Source: Odocoileus virginianus (Eukaryota > Chordata > Mammalia > Artiodactyla > Cervidae). From it: a stretch of DNA of 64,000 nucleotides. The stretch spans positions 66,040,338-66,104,337 of the forward strand of contig NC_069688.1 of the NCBI RefSeq assembly GCF_023699985.2, read 5' to 3'. Each line of letters begins with the position of its first letter. The stretch's first letter is position 1. The notes under the pieces were generated by a model. That model was not told the DNA's origin. It saw only the letters and a program-made list of their open reading frames with translations, and did not search any database. This document shows, one piece after another, positions 21,770-33,360 of the stretch. The position numbers and the translations under genes were made by a program.

Positions 21770-22252
21770 TTTTGAACATTTTGCAATGTCTAGAAATACT
21801 GAATCACTAATTTGTGCACTTGGAACCAATAGCGTGCAGTAGGTCAATTATACTTAAAAGAAACACACAAACTTGTAGAAAGATCAGATTTGTGATTCAG
21901 AGGTGGGAGGAAAGGAAGAGGTATTGGAGGAAGATGGTCAAAAGGTACAAACTTCCAGTTATAAGGTAAATAAGTATTAGTGATGAATATGATTAATATA
22001 ATTAACATTGCTGTGTGCTATATATGAAAGCTTTTAAGAAAGCAAATACCAAGAGCTCTCATCACAAGGAAAAAAATTTTTTTTCTTTTTCTTTTATTTT
22101 GTGTTTTTATGAGATGGTAGATATTCACTAAACTTATTGTGGTAATCAGTCCATGAGGTATGGTAGGTAAAATCATTATGTTGTACACCTTAAACTTATA
22201 CAGAGCTTTATGCCAATTATATCGAAATAAAACTGGAAGAAAAATAAATAAA
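21770..22252 (+). mobile_element. L1 3' UTR fragment
   Basis: Pattern aaaaggtacaaacttccagt, tataaggtaaataagtatta, cttattgtggtaatcagtcc, atgttgtacaccttaaactt and attatatcgaaataaaact. Contains an interrupting T-rich stretch near 22076-22100. Confidence 0.75.
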
Positions 22253-22756
22253 ATTTAATATAAGTAAAAATTAACAAACAGTAAGTAAAGAGTCCTATGG
22301 AATTAAAAAAAAATTAGTCCTTCCTACTAAGAATATCGAATTAAAGATCTGAATGACCTCGGATGAGAATTATTTGCAGCTCTAATGTCCTTATCTGCCA
22401 AAGGGTGGGGGAAGTCTAAATTATTGCTAACAGCTTCTCCAAACTCAAAATCAGATTTTTTTTTTTTTCCATTATAAAGCTCCCTGCTTACAGGCTGGAA
22501 CTGCTTTAGCTTCTAGACTCTTGCTTTAAACCTCTTCTGTGTTCACTGGGAAAAGACAAAGTGTGGTTTCTCTTTCCCTCCTCACACCAACTCACTCTGC
22601 CCAACCTGCTTGTTTTCTGCCTTCTACTTGAGCACAAGGTGAAGGGAGAAGGAGGCAGGAAGAGCTCAGAGTCTTCGGAATCAGATAACAACATCTTCAA
22701 AATCGAGCTTTACCGGTTCTCAGCTGGAACTGCTCTGAGCACTTGCTCACAGGTAT
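22253..22756. other. Unique intronic sequence
   Basis: No feature recognised apart from a T run near 22457-22468. Confidence 0.5.
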
Positions 22757-22968
22757 GGCCGCAGTGGTGCTGTAGTCGCTGAGTCCTGTCCAACTCTTTT
22801 TGACTCTGTGGACTGTAGCCCACCAGGCTTCTCTGTCCATAGGACTCTCCAGGCAAGAATACTGGAATGGTTGCCATGCCTCCCCCAGGGGATCTTCCTG
22901 ACCCAGGGATCGAAGCTGCGTCTGCTGCACTGCAAGCAGATTCCTTCCACTGAGCCACCAGTGGTCCC
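22757..22968 (-). mobile_element. Bov-tA SINE
   Basis: Complete minus-strand copy (gtcgctgagtcctgtccaac, ccaggcaagaatactggaat, ggatcttcctgacccaggg, ctgagccaccagtggtccc). Confidence 0.93.
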
Positions 22969-23028
22969 CTGTGCGTATCACGTGAGGAGTCAGTGCGATA
23001 ACGTGTATAAAGCGCTTCCCACAAGGCG

Positions 23029-23192
23029 GGTGGGCTCCCTCGTGGCTCAGATGGTAAAGACTCTGCCTGCAATGCAGGAGACCCAGATTCGATCCCTGGG
23101 TCGGGAGAATTCCAGGGACAGAGGAGCCAGGCGGGCTACAGTCCACGGGTCCCAAAGAGTCAGACAGGACTGAGCGACTCTCACCTTCACTT
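23029..23192 (+). mobile_element. Bov-tA SINE with internal deletion
   Basis: Head ggctccctcgtggctcagat, then gattcgatccctgggtcggg joins directly to gaattccagggacagaggag. About 40 bp of the body is missing. It forms an inverted pair with the copy 60 bp to its left. Confidence 0.92.
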
Positions 23193-23399
23193 TTCTACAT
23201 GGCTGGCACTGGCAGCTTGACTCTTCCATTTCACGCCTCAAGCACACTCTTCCTCCAGCCACGCTGCTTGGGAAGGAAGGTCTAGGACAGACAGTCACTA
23301 ACAGCAGAGGGAAAGACGTTCAGAAGGGAAGATGGTCAATCACAACCTCGTTTGAGAGATTGTGGTTACCTTGACAACCTTTTTCATAACTTTTTTTTT

Positions 23400-23592
23400 T
23401 CCTGATGTGGACCATTTTCAAAGTCTCTATTGAATTTGTTGCAGTACTGCTTCTGTTGTTGCTTTATGTTTGTTTGGGGTTTTTTTGGCCTCAAGGCAGG
23501 TGGGATCCTAGCTTCCTGACCAGGAATTGGAACCTCCACCCCAGCACTGGAAGGCAAAGTCTTAAACACTGGACCACCAGGGAAGGCCCTCG
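23400..23592 (-). mobile_element. CHR-type SINE (cctttattgaact-tail subfamily)
   Basis: Plus strand shows aaagtctctattgaatttgt, gcagtactgcttctgttgtt, gtgggatcctagcttcctga and the head near ggaccaccagggaaggccc. Confidence 0.85.
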
Positions 23593-23654
23593 ACTTTAAC
23601 ATCTTTTCATTTCAGGTTGCTAAGTATTTAGAACAAAGGACAAGATACCAGGGT

Positions 23655-23770
23655 AAAATAATTAGCAGTTATCAACTTCCAGATGCTTTACAAACATTAG
23701 GTAATTAATCCCTGCCCCAACTCTCAGAGAGGCGGATAAAGATCATCTCTACACTACCAGAAGAAGAGGG
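23655..23770 (-). mobile_element. MIR SINE fragment
   Basis: Reverse MIR fragment: gatgctttacaaacattagg, taattaatccctgcccc. Confidence 0.45.
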
Positions 23771-24189
23771 AGGGGTTTAAATGAGCCCACACGGGAGACG
23801 GGGCCGCTCAGCAAGTCCACATGGCCTGCAGGTCTCCTCCAGCTTGTCCTGAACTGCCTCCAGGCCTCAAGGCGGGAGCCCGATGGGACCTCCACACCTG
23901 GATGCAGAGGAGATGGAGAGAGAGGAGAGAGGAGGAAGGGAAAGAAGGCTGGGAAAGGAAGGTTCAGGATAGGGTTCTGGGGAAGCCTCAGGTTCACAGG
24001 ACTTAACTCCTCACTTCTCACAGAAATCCCAATTTGTTTACCTGGATAACACAAGGAATTTAAGAGTGGCTTACAGTGTGGAGCAGGCTGGGTGATCTCT
24101 TCATTTAACGGGTGTCAAGGATGAAAAATGTTAGAGAAAGCTAAGTGAAAACTATGGGATGAAAAATATAGTTTGACTACTGGACACTT

Positions 24190-24405
24190 GGAACATTCCC
24201 TGGAGGCTCAGCAGTAAAGAATCCACCTGCAATGCAGGAGACGTGGGTTCGATCCCTGGGTCGGGAAGGTACCCTGGAGGAGGAAATGGAAACCCACTCC
24301 AGTGTTGTTGCCTGGAGAATCCCATGGACAGAGGAGCCTGGCGGGCTACAGTCCATGGGGTCACAAACAGTCTGGACATAACTGAAGTGACTGAGCATGC
24401 ACACA
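24190..24405 (+). mobile_element. Bov-tA SINE
   Basis: Complete: cattccctggaggctcagca head, gtgggttcgatccctgggtc, and end ggacataactgaagtgactg. Confidence 0.94.
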
Positions 24406-24419
24406 CATATATTTCAATA

Positions 24420-24495
24420 TGAACTCAACTCATCTTATCGGCAAAGACCCTATTTCCAAACCAGGTCACCTTCTAGATTTAGGGGGCAGGCTTAA
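24420..24495 (-). mobile_element. Small LTR-type fragment
   Basis: The block cttatcggcaaagaccctat, ttccaaaccaggtcacct resembles the reverse of an old LTR found elsewhere in mammalian genomes. Weak call. Confidence 0.35.
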
Positions 24496-24967
24496 GACAA
24501 GAAATTCATCATAAGAAAATGGTCTGAATCTACTATATCTTCAGTTTTCAGTTTTATTTTTTTCCCACCGTGAACACTTGTAGACTTGGAGTACATTTGT
24601 TGAAAGTTATCTTGTTTACTGAGTATGCAGAAGGTCAGATGCTAATGGACTCTAGCAGAGGCCTTGATGACTCTATTAAAAGTAACGCCTTGGTCCCTGG
24701 GATCTCGTAATGAAGCTAACCTTAGGGCAGATGACACATACCCAGGGAGATCGGTGCAGAGCCGGGTTTAAATCTCCTCTCATCACAGAGCATCATGCAA
24801 AGAGGAGGCGGGAGGCATGACAAGGTCCAGTTCCCATCATGCCCAGAGCATCCCCATCACACCAGAGCATTCCAATCACGCCAACTGGACCTTTCCACCA
24901 CCTTGCCTCATTGGGTTACTACTACTGAGATAGCTCTTCAAAGTGTTAACCGTCTAAGAGACACCCC

Positions 24968-25192
24968 AGGAAGGGATTCCAAGGTCTCTTCAGGTTGGGT
25001 GCATGAGACAAGTGCTCAGGGCTGGTGCACTGGGAAGACCCAGAGGGATGGGATGGGGAGGGAGGCAGGAGGGGGGATCAGGATGGGGAACACATGTAAA
25101 TCCATGGCTGATTCATGTCAATGTATGGCAAAAACCACTACGATATTGTAATTAGCCTCCAACTAATAAAATTAAATGAAAAAAAAAAAAGA
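24968..25192 (+). mobile_element. Ruminant L1 3' UTR fragment
   Basis: Pattern ggttgggtgcatgagacaag, tgctcagggctggtgcactg, a G-rich tract (ggagggaggcaggagggggg), gctgattcatgtcaatgtat and an A11 tail. This is the end of a relatively young, artiodactyl-type L1, 5'-truncated. Confidence 0.8.
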
Positions 25193-25345
25193 TTGCTGGA
25201 TTCTACTTAGAGTTCTTTCTATCTCTGTTTTACAGTGAGTGCAGGCTAAACATAGTCACTGTGGACTAATGACTTGAAAGAACCTTTCCATCCACTCAAG
25301 CCTGTGCCTTTCTAAGTTTGGGATGATTTTCCACCCAACAGTCTT

Positions 25346-25550
25346 CTCCGGGGCTCAGATAGTAAAGAGTCTGCCTGCAATGCAGGAGACTGGTGTTCAG
25401 TCTCCAGGTTGGGAAGATCACCTGGAGAAGGAAATGGCAACCCACCCCAGTATTCTTGCCTGGAGAAAACTCATGGACAGAGGAGCCTGCTGGGCTACAG
25501 TTCGTGGGGTCGGAAAGAGTCGGACAGGACAGAGCGACATTCCCTTTCCA
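25346..25550 (+). mobile_element. Bov-tA SINE
   Basis: Complete with a slightly shortened head (ccggggctcagatagtaaag), through gtcggacaggacagagcgac. Confidence 0.92.
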
Positions 25551-25747
25551 CCCTACACCTGCCTCTGCCTTTTGAAAAACAGGACAGCCCTGCTGGAGCC
25601 TCTACTACAGGAAAACAAATCCCGCCATCCCTGCTCCTTTTTACCCTTTCCTCCACCTCAATCTAATTAACTCTCCCTCCAGGGAAAAAGGTGTCCAGAT
25701 CTAGTAACTAATTGTTCATCTCTAATTGTCCCGACCTAGGAACTGCC

Positions 25748-25954
25748 ATTGCATGTCGCTTCAGTCGTGTCCAATTCTTTGCGACCCCATGGGCTGGAGC
25801 CCACCGGCTCCTCTGTCCGTGGGATTCTCCAGACATGAATACTGGAGTGGGTTGCTGTGGCCTTCCCCAGGGGATCTTCCTGACACAAGAATTGAACCCA
25901 GGTCTCCTGCATTGCAGGCGGATTCTTTACCAGCTGAGCCGCCAGGGAAGCCCT
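25748..25954 (-). mobile_element. Bov-tA SINE
   Basis: Complete: cgcttcagtcgtgtccaatt, ggtctcctgcattgcaggcg, gctgagccgccagggaagcc. It lies about 200 bp from an oppositely oriented copy. Confidence 0.94.
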
Positions 25955-26189
25955 TCGAGAAGAATGAGCGCTGAAATATTGCCCGTAGTTGTCCTTGACT
26001 TGTGTTCATCCAAACACACACACTCATAAGGTTATCCTATTTTTAAAAACATTATTAATATTCTGCAGCCTAGGTATTATTTATAGTAAGGTGAAATAAA
26101 CAGTTGATTATGTGCTAGAATTTGAAAAACTTGTACTTCTTTCTGCCATTATAGCGCCATTCCACTTATTTAACTTTTTTAAAGAACAG

Positions 26190-26340
26190 AGGATCTTTGT
26201 CACAGTGCAAGGAATCTTTAGCTGCCGCACGCAGTCTCCGAGTTGTGGCGTGTGGGATCCAGCTCCGTGACCACGGATCACACCCAGGTCCCCTGCTTTG
26301 GGAGCAGAGTCTTAGCCACTGGACCTCCAGGGAGTTTCCC
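26190..26340 (-). mobile_element. CHR-type SINE (short form)
   Basis: Pattern gtcacagtgcaaggaatctt, gttgtggcgtgtgggatcca, ccgtgaccacggatcacacc, tcttagccactggacctcca. Diverged copy. Confidence 0.75.
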
Positions 26341-26384
26341 CACTTAACCTTTGTTTCTGTTTAGGCTGAATTATGTGGGGTTCT

Positions 26385-26640
26385 TGCCTTTTTTGAATGG
26401 AGTGTAATTGCTTTACAATCTGTGTTACGTTTCTGCTCTATAACACGGCAGCCGGAAGTACACATTATCTCTCTTGAGCCTCACTCCGCACCCCAGCATC
26501 CCACCGCGTAGGCCCTTACGGAGCACTGCTCCGAGCTCGCTGCGCGATTAGGCGGCTTCCTACCGGCCGTGTACTCCATGCACGGTGGCGCACACACCTC
26601 GGTGCGCCTCTCCAATTCGTTAATGTGTGAATATACAGAA
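26385..26640 (-). mobile_element. L1 3' UTR fragment (artiodactyl type), CpG-enriched
   Basis: Reverse pattern tggagtgtaattgctttaca, atctgtgttacgtttctgct is the L1 3' end. The following 150 bp fit this family poorly and contain unusually many CpGs, so the outer limit is uncertain. Confidence 0.5.
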
Positions 26641-28072
26641 TCGGGAAAAACGGCACTGATGCACCTACTTGCAGGGCAGGAATGGAGACGCAGATGCAGA
26701 GAAAGGACGTGTGGGGGAGGAGAGGGGAGAACCGCTGCGCTTAGAGTCAGAGATTCGTCCGCAGCTCGCCTCCGGGCCTGGGCTGGACTGGGAACACGCC
26801 GGGGCTCCCCCAGGACAGAGCCGCTCCCTGCCGACCACTGGGAACACCGGCTGTTTGGAACGCAGACCTGCAGTTTGCACGAAACTGCGTTCTTCAGAGT
26901 GCTTCAGAATCGTTGATTCTTCTAAATCTGTAAGCATCCCCTTTGCATCTTGTTTACTTACGTGCTCAGCTCAATCCTTTCTGAGAAAAGTCCAGAAGTA
27001 AATTTCACTGCCTGAGTTACAGAACGCCACAACTGAGTACCGTCAGGGTTGCTTGGGGTCTGCGGGCATCGCCTCTCGAGAGGCAGCTGAGAGAGGCCCG
27101 GAGAGAGCGTGTGCGCTTAGGCGCTTCAGTCTGCCTGGACCCGTGAAGGCAACACGTCCTGCTGTGTCATCCGCCCAGTTTGTGGCTGCTTGTTACGGCG
27201 CCGAGCTGTTTCACTTTTCCGAACCCTTTCAACGTTTCCTGGCATTATTATATCCCTATCTTATAGGAGAAGAAATGTGGTTCAGAGGGGTCGTGGACCA
27301 GCCAAGGTCACACTAATTCCTGTCTTCAGCGCTGTGATGATCACAAAGCTGCCTCCCGTGAGGAAAGGGGCAGGATGTGGCAAACGGGAGAGGCAGGAGG
27401 GGCTGGCAGGGACCCCGCGGCACCGCCTCCCCGGCTGGAGGGCAAGGCGTCCTGCCCGGCGGCGGCAGGCTCCTCCGGCGCAGCTTCATCAGGTCGGACA
27501 CCGGCTCAATCCGAGTTCCGAACGCCTTCCTAATCACAGAAGCTCCTGACTCCCCAAGTCTCACATCTGATTAAAGTAATTCAAGACTAAGACGTAAAGA
27601 ACTCATAACCCATAAGATGCTGTTCCATAAAGGGATACTTCTATTCTTAGCAAGTAGCTAGGACAAAATTAGCGTCTCATGTTTATTCTCCATCACACAA
27701 CTGAGGGCTGGCAAATGAAACAGTTTGTTTTCTAAAGGGGGTGAAACACTCCATTATACTATAAATTTAATTGGCAATGATTTTGTTGTTTTAGTAAACC
27801 CATTTCTTCGTGGGGGCGGCTTACCCCAGTACAAATGTTAGCAAATTCTAAGAAAGCGAAGTCCAGTTTAATACACTGTGTAGTTTTAAATCAACCACAT
27901 ATCATACGTTAAGGGACAAATAACAGGTAAGTACAGTAGGCTGTGAAATAGTGTTTGAACATTTGTAAACTACCAAACTTCTCTAGATGTTAGAACCATT
28001 AGAAAGTTAAGCGGATTCTGACCCTTCCATTTCATGGCTTAAAATAACACTCAGTTCAAAACACACACTTTC
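26641..28072. other. Mostly unique intronic sequence, locally GC-rich
   Basis: A reverse MIR-like block lies at about 27195-27320 (cattattatatccctatctt, ataggagaagaaatgtggtt, ccagccaaggtcacac). 27360-27530 is GC- and CpG-rich. The open frames here are compositional. The rest shows nothing recognisable. Confidence 0.5.
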
Positions 28073-28205
28073 AGGACTTCCCTGGTGGTCCAGCGCTGAA
28101 GACTCCGTGTTCCCTTCGCAGGGGGCACAGGTTTGATCCCTGGTTGGTGAACTAAGACCCCACATCCTGCATCATGTGGCCAAAAAAATGAATAAATAAG
28201 TAAAC
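28073..28205 (+). mobile_element. CHR-type SINE
   Basis: Well-preserved short form: caggacttccctggtggtcc, gtttgatccctggttggtga, actaagaccccacatcctgc and an A-rich tail. Confidence 0.92.
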
Positions 28206-28216
28206 ACTCTATAAAA

Positions 28217-28426
28217 TATGCATGCTAAGTCGCTTCAGTCATGCCTGACTCTGTGTGACCCCAGGGACTGTAGCCCACCAGGCTCCTCTGTCCATGGGAT
28301 TCTCCAGGCGAGAATACTGGAGTGGGTTGTCACGCCCTCCCCCAGGGAATCCCAACCCAGGGACTGAACCCAGGTCTCCCGCATCGCAGGCGGATTCTTT
28401 ACCGTCTGAGCCGCCAGGGAAGCCCA
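28217..28426 (-). mobile_element. Bov-tA SINE
   Basis: Complete: gctaagtcgcttcagtcatg, ctccaggcgagaatactgga, ctgagccgccagggaagccc. Confidence 0.94.
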
Positions 28427-28539
28427 GTGAGCGCAGCAGGCAGGACGCAGGCTCTCCGCTACGGCTGCGGTTGGAGCCCAGGGCCCATGACCGCTGTGCT
28501 CACCATGGGAGTCCCTCACGTGCCCCATGCCCGCCACCT

Positions 28540-28742
28540 CCCTGGGGCTCAGGCTGTGAAGAACCCGCCTGCAATGCGGGAGACCCAGGTTCCATCCCTG
28601 GGTCAGGAAGAATCCCTGGAGGAGGCATGGCAACCCACTCCAGTGTTCTTGCCTGGATAATCCCAAGGACAGAGGAGCCTGGTGGGCTGCAGATCACAGG
28701 GTTGCAAGGAGTTGGACACGACTGAGCGACTTTCACTTTTTC
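28540..28742 (+). mobile_element. Bov-tA SINE
   Basis: Complete: cctggggctcaggctgtgaa, caatgcgggagacccaggtt, gttggacacgactgagcgac. Forms an inverted pair with the copy 113 bp to its left. Confidence 0.94.
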
Positions 28743-29184
28743 ACTAGGTATGAGCTGTCCACACTCAGCTTCCAGAGATGAAAGAAAGATTTCTTCTAAT
28801 CTGTAACGCTCACAGATAATTACATTAGGCTTCTCTCAGTCTGCTGGGGAAAAGCTATTTTATACTTTCATTAACTCCAAAGGGCTATATCAATTCCAGT
28901 CCCTGTTTGGTAAACAAATTATCTTTGACTTACAGCCTTTCCTTCTCTAATGCCCAGGAAATTTGCCCTTTAAAGGGATCGTAATTGGCAGCAGAAATTT
29001 GTAATTTTAAAAAAAGTTATCTTTTGAAAGACGGTTGACATTATCACTAAATCCAAAAGAGCAAATTATTTTAAAACCTAGTCTGTGTTTCAGCATCCTC
29101 TGTTTTGTTTTCACTGTACCTTTGGGCTTCCTTATCTATTTCCTCATTTTATTAATTCTTCAAAGGAGAAAACCAAAAGTTCTT
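28743..29184. other. Unique AT-rich intronic sequence
   Basis: No feature recognised. Confidence 0.5.
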
Positions 29185-29372
29185 TGAAGGAATAAGTCAT
29201 GAGGATGTAATATACAGCATAAAGCAGAGGGTCAATAACATTGTAATAACTGTGTGTGGTGGATTTATCGTGGTGACCATTTTATACTGCATGCAAGTAT
29301 GAAATTATTATATCATATATCTGAAATTAAAGTAATACTGTACATCAACTATATTTCAATTAAAGAAAAGAC
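29185..29372 (+). mobile_element. L1 3' UTR fragment
   Basis: Pattern agtcatgaggatgtaatata, cagcataaagcagagggtca, ataacattgtaataact and atcaactatatttcaattaa. Confidence 0.8.
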
Positions 29373-29497
29373 TATCAAAGGCAAAAAAATGTAGGGAGTA
29401 TTGGCCTCAAAAACACATCAGCGTTTTTTTTTTTTTCCCACAAAATGTTCTGTATTATGCATCACAGCTGCCAATATGCCCTCTGAAGTTTTCAACT

Positions 29498-29628
29498 TTT
29501 TTTTTTTTTTTTTCCATTTTTGACCTTGCCCTATGTATGTGAGGTCTTATTTCCTCAGCTAGGGACTGAACTCACAACCCCTGCACTGGAGGTGTGGAGC
29601 CTTAACCACTGGACCACCAGGGGAGTCC
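29498..29628 (-). mobile_element. CHR-type SINE with target-site duplication
   Basis: A T-run tail, gtgaggtcttatttcctcag, ctagggactgaactcac, ttaaccactggaccaccagg. Flanked by imperfect copies of ctgaagtcttcagctt (29483-29500 region and 29629-29644). Confidence 0.9.
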
Positions 29629-29999
29629 CTGAAGTCTTCAGCTTCTTAACGACACCAGAGGTTTAGGGCGCATCAGCATTTTCTAAAGTCATGGCCTAGT
29701 CAAACAGGTATTCAATAATGCCAGACACTATTCCACTATTAACTGTGTGAAAAAAGAACATGTTTGCTTTGAGTTGCATATTTCAAAGTTTTATAACTAA
29801 ACAAAAAAATAAAAAAGCATTCATTTTACAGACATCTCAAACTGTGTGTGTCCAAGGACAAAAGACAAATTCCAAAGTCTCCTTATCCTACTTTTGTTTC
29901 AATGCCTTCATAAAGCCTGTCCCAACTGGGAAGATTCTTTTTTTTTTTCTCTCTCTCTGACCTCCTGGAAGCAAGGAGGCAATCTGTATTAAGATCATA

Positions 30000-30208
30000 A
30001 ATCTTGCTGTCAGACAGTTCTAGTCTTTGAGTCAGCTCAGCTATTTACACTGTGATCTTGACCCAGTTTTCCCTATGCTTCAGTTTCCACATCTGTAAAA
30101 TGGGGGTAATTAAAGTCCCTCTCCTATGATATTACTTGAAGGATGGAATCAGATAATGTGTGTACATGTTTTATAGCACACTGCCTGGCAAATACTAAGT
30201 CCTCAAAA
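30000..30208 (+). mobile_element. MIR SINE, well preserved
   Basis: Clear MIR: ctatttacactgtgatcttg, cttcagtttccacatctgta, aaatgggggtaattaaagtc, gcacactgcctggcaaatac. Confidence 0.88.
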
Positions 30209-30396
30209 ATCACTGTTTCTCAACATTTGGTGTGCAGACCATCTGCTTTCAAACTAGCTGGACTGCTAGTTACAAATTCAGACATCTGCCCATTCTAAGA
30301 TCCAGTTCTTCAAAAATGCTGGGGGTGGCACTGGGAACATGCATTTACACCAAGGGGCCTGGGAAGTTATGTGCCCACTATTCTTTGAGAACATCA
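30209..30396 (+). mobile_element. MER5-type DNA transposon remnant
   Basis: Begins tcactgtttctcaacatttg, like the MER5 terminus, and ends cactattctttgagaacatc, like the opposite terminus. Directly follows the MIR. Confidence 0.65.
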
Positions 30397-30469
30397 CCAG
30401 TAAGTGTTAATTACCATGACCACAGTCATCATGAACAGAGCACTCACTTTCCACCCCTAATTTCCAAAG

Positions 30470-30645
30470 ACCAGCTCCCCTGGATTCTCTGCCTTGGTAT
30501 CACGAGGGGACTCCTTAAGCGTACAGATTCCCAACTCCCACATCCAGTGAACCGCACAGTCTACCTGGGGGCTGACACTACACACCTCTCCTTTCTGATC
30601 TTCTTCTGGAGATTCTGATGCTCAACCTGCTTTGAGAGTTCCTGG
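30470..30645 (+). mobile_element. Second MER5-like remnant
   Basis: Weaker resemblance: tggtatcacgaggggactcc, ttaagcgtacagattcccaa, gattctgatgctcaacctgc. Confidence 0.4.
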
Positions 30646-31599
30646 CCCACATAACTCATTCTGACCCTGGATCATAGCCCTTTCTTTTTTAACCATTTAG
30701 TCAGTGTCTATGATGCTATGATAAATGTTTGTTGCTGAAATGAGCTGACCAGAATAAAGGTGTGCTGGCTGGAGTAAACCTCTCATCTACAATCGGCTCT
30801 GCTTGGGGATTTCTCCCCTTCATTTCCTCCTAATATAATGTCCATGGACATTTGATTCCTGCACAGTAGTTTCTCCAAACTCTAGTCATTAATGTACCAT
30901 TTTCAAGATCTTTTTTGTATTTACTTATTATGAGAACAACTGCTAGCTGCCCACCCCAAATCTATTCTTTCTTTTTTTATTAAAGGAATTAGAATTAACC
31001 AAAATTATTAGGTGTGACTATATGCGAGGTTAAAACATCCTTACTCTTAGCTCCAGTTTTCACAGGCCTTCATATTCACCCTCCTCTGACAATTCCAGCA
31101 CAGGGTGACCCCCACCTCTATTCTATTAGGACTGCTTAAGCATCTGAGTTCATATACATCCGTTGAATCACACATCCAGGCCCCTCCTTCTCTGAAAGGA
31201 AGTCTCTTTCATATCTGCAGTGCACTCTTTGTAGTTACCAAACAGGGACCAATATAAATGTTATTTCCAGATAGAAAAATCACTGTGAAGCATAGGGTGA
31301 CATGTGCCTCTCTCTCTATCCTAAGCAGAACTGAATGAGACACAGGAAGGCATGTTTCAAACGCAGTGGCACGTCAGGGTTGAAGTCTTTCTAAAGGTGG
31401 ACGTTTTCTGGATGTTCCTGAACCTCCTGGGAGCGCTTCTAATGACAGGTTTCATATAAAATTAGCCTCATACTAATTAAATCTGAGGTCTAACTTCAGT
31501 GTATGAAAGTGATAAGGTAGCACACTAACTACTGAGACTCTAAAAAGAATGTTGCTTTCTGTAAAAACATGTCTTTCTTATCATTTTTTCTGGCCTGCT
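30646..31599. other. Unique intronic sequence
   Basis: No exon or repeat recognised; moderately AT-rich. Confidence 0.5.
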
Positions 31600-31775
31600 T
31601 TCAGAGCTCACTCACTCATTCACAGAGTATTTATTTAGCATAAACTGTGTGCCAGGCCCCCTGCTCAGGGTCTCGGTCACTTAATGGTGGTGGAAGGCAG
31701 ACAAGGCGGCAGAGAAGGCAAGTCAGCAACCAATATAACAACGTTAACTTGGCAAGTGCTATAAGGGGCAAAATA
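31600..31775 (-). mobile_element. L2 LINE 3' fragment
   Basis: Reverse L2 terminus: cactcattcacagagtattt, atttagcataaactgtgtgc, caggccccctgctcagggtc. Confidence 0.65.
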
Positions 31776-32311
31776 GGCTGAATTTAATTAAATTCATTTC
31801 AAATGACTTAAATACAAAATGTGGCTGAAGTTTTCACTTACAAATAGCTTTCTGTACTTTCCAGTGACACTGCCATGTCCTAGCTCTGGGGAGAATATTT
31901 TTAAATGTAAATTTTGGCCTCTGCGTGATTTAGCAGATGCCCTGAGTGCAACCTGGCTCCTCACTTCTGGTTTCGCCAGTGCCTCCCATTGATCTAATTT
32001 AAGAACATAACAGTATCTACTTCACAGGGCAACTGAGAGCCAAATGAAGTAACACAGGAAACGTGGAAGTCTTGGAAGCGTTATAGAAATACCAATAGGA
32101 TACATGTTTAAAAGTACACAGTCACTAATAATGCTTCCTGGAATGGCCACAGTCTGCAGGGCTTATCACTTACGAAGTGATGTCCACTGTTATATCTGCA
32201 CATCCTTAACAAGTCTGATCCTGGCTACCCCTGTGCTAAGCATAAGGTCTCAACTGAACACAAACAACAGCACTTTTGATTCTCTGGAACATGCTGTCCT
32301 CAAGGCATTAC
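31776..32311. other. Intronic sequence with weak MIR-like traces
   Basis: A MIR-like block may lie at 32005-32090 (agtatctacttcacagggca). Otherwise nothing recognised. Confidence 0.4.
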
Positions 32312-32450
32312 ATAATTATCCCGGGGACTGGTTCCTTGACCTCTCGTGGGTACCAAGGCCCACAGATGCTCAAGGTCCTTAATGGGAGCGCAGTCGGTCC
32401 TCCGTATCCACTGGTGCAAAGCACACAGGCTGGGGGAGCTGACGGCTCTT
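32312..32450 (+). mobile_element. Tc1/mariner-like DNA transposon remnant
   Basis: Contains ggggactggttccttgacct, taccaaggcccacagatgct, caaggtcctt and a terminal-repeat-like cagtcggtcctccgtatcca, a pattern of old Tigger/MER-type elements. Name uncertain. Confidence 0.5.
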
Positions 32451-32611
32451 CCCCTAAATAAAGCATCTGCAGAAGTGGGTAATACCAAAACATACACCAT
32501 AACATGTCTGATGCTCAGAGTCATGGATTCTGGGACACCTGTCTCCTACATTTTCATTGGTCCTTGGATCATCTGAAGTTCTGAAAGTAAGGAAATTTTG
32601 AAGTTCTGAAA

Positions 32612-33215
32612 ATCTGCCAACCCCAACACCACAAAATCACTGCAGATGGTGACTGCAGCCATGAAATTAAAAGACACTTGCTCCTTGGAAGAAAAGTTAT
32701 GATCAACCTAGACAGCATATTAAAAAGCAGAGACATTACTTTGCCAACAAAGTTCTATTTAGTCAAAGTTATAGTTTTTCCAGTAGTCATATATGGATGT
32801 GAGAGCTGGACTATAAAGAAAGACGAGTGCCAAAAAATTGATGCTTTTGAACTGTAGTGTTGGCAAAGACTCTTGAGAGTCCCTTGGACTGCAAGGAGAT
32901 CCAACCAGTCCATCCCAAAAGAAATCAGTCCTGAATATTCATTGGAAGAACTGATGCTGAAGCTGAAACTCCAATACCTTGACCACCTGATGTGAAGAGC
33001 TGACTCATTTGAAAAGACAGTGATGCTGGGAAAGATTGAAGGTGGGAGTAGAAGGGGACGACAGAGGATGAGATGGTTGGATGAGATCACTGACTCAATG
33101 GACGAGTTTGAGTAAACTCTGGGAGTTGGTGATGGACAGGGAGGCCTGGCGTGCTGCAGTCCACGGGGTCGCAGAGTCGGACATGACTGCGCCACTGAAC
33201 TGAACTGAGCTGCAC
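32612..33215 (+). mobile_element. BovB LINE 3' fragment
   Basis: About 600 bp, from tcactgcagatggtgactgc through gacattactttgccaacaaa and agatccaaccagtccatccc to gcagagtcggacatgactgc. The reverse-transcriptase C-terminal frame is broken by stops. Confidence 0.94.
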
Positions 33216-33240
33216 AAGAACATACTTCCTGTATCTCCCT

Positions 33241-33360
33241 CTTTTTTTTTTTTTTTTTGGCTACATCACAAGACATACAGGATCTTAGTTCCCTGACCGG
33301 GGTTTGAACCCCAGCAATGGAAGTACAGAGTCCTAAGCGTCGGATCGCCAGGGAACTCCC
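33241..33360 (-). mobile_element. CHR-type SINE
   Basis: A T-run tail, acaggatcttagttccctga, ccggggtttgaaccccag and head near cgccagggaactccc. Confidence 0.88.
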
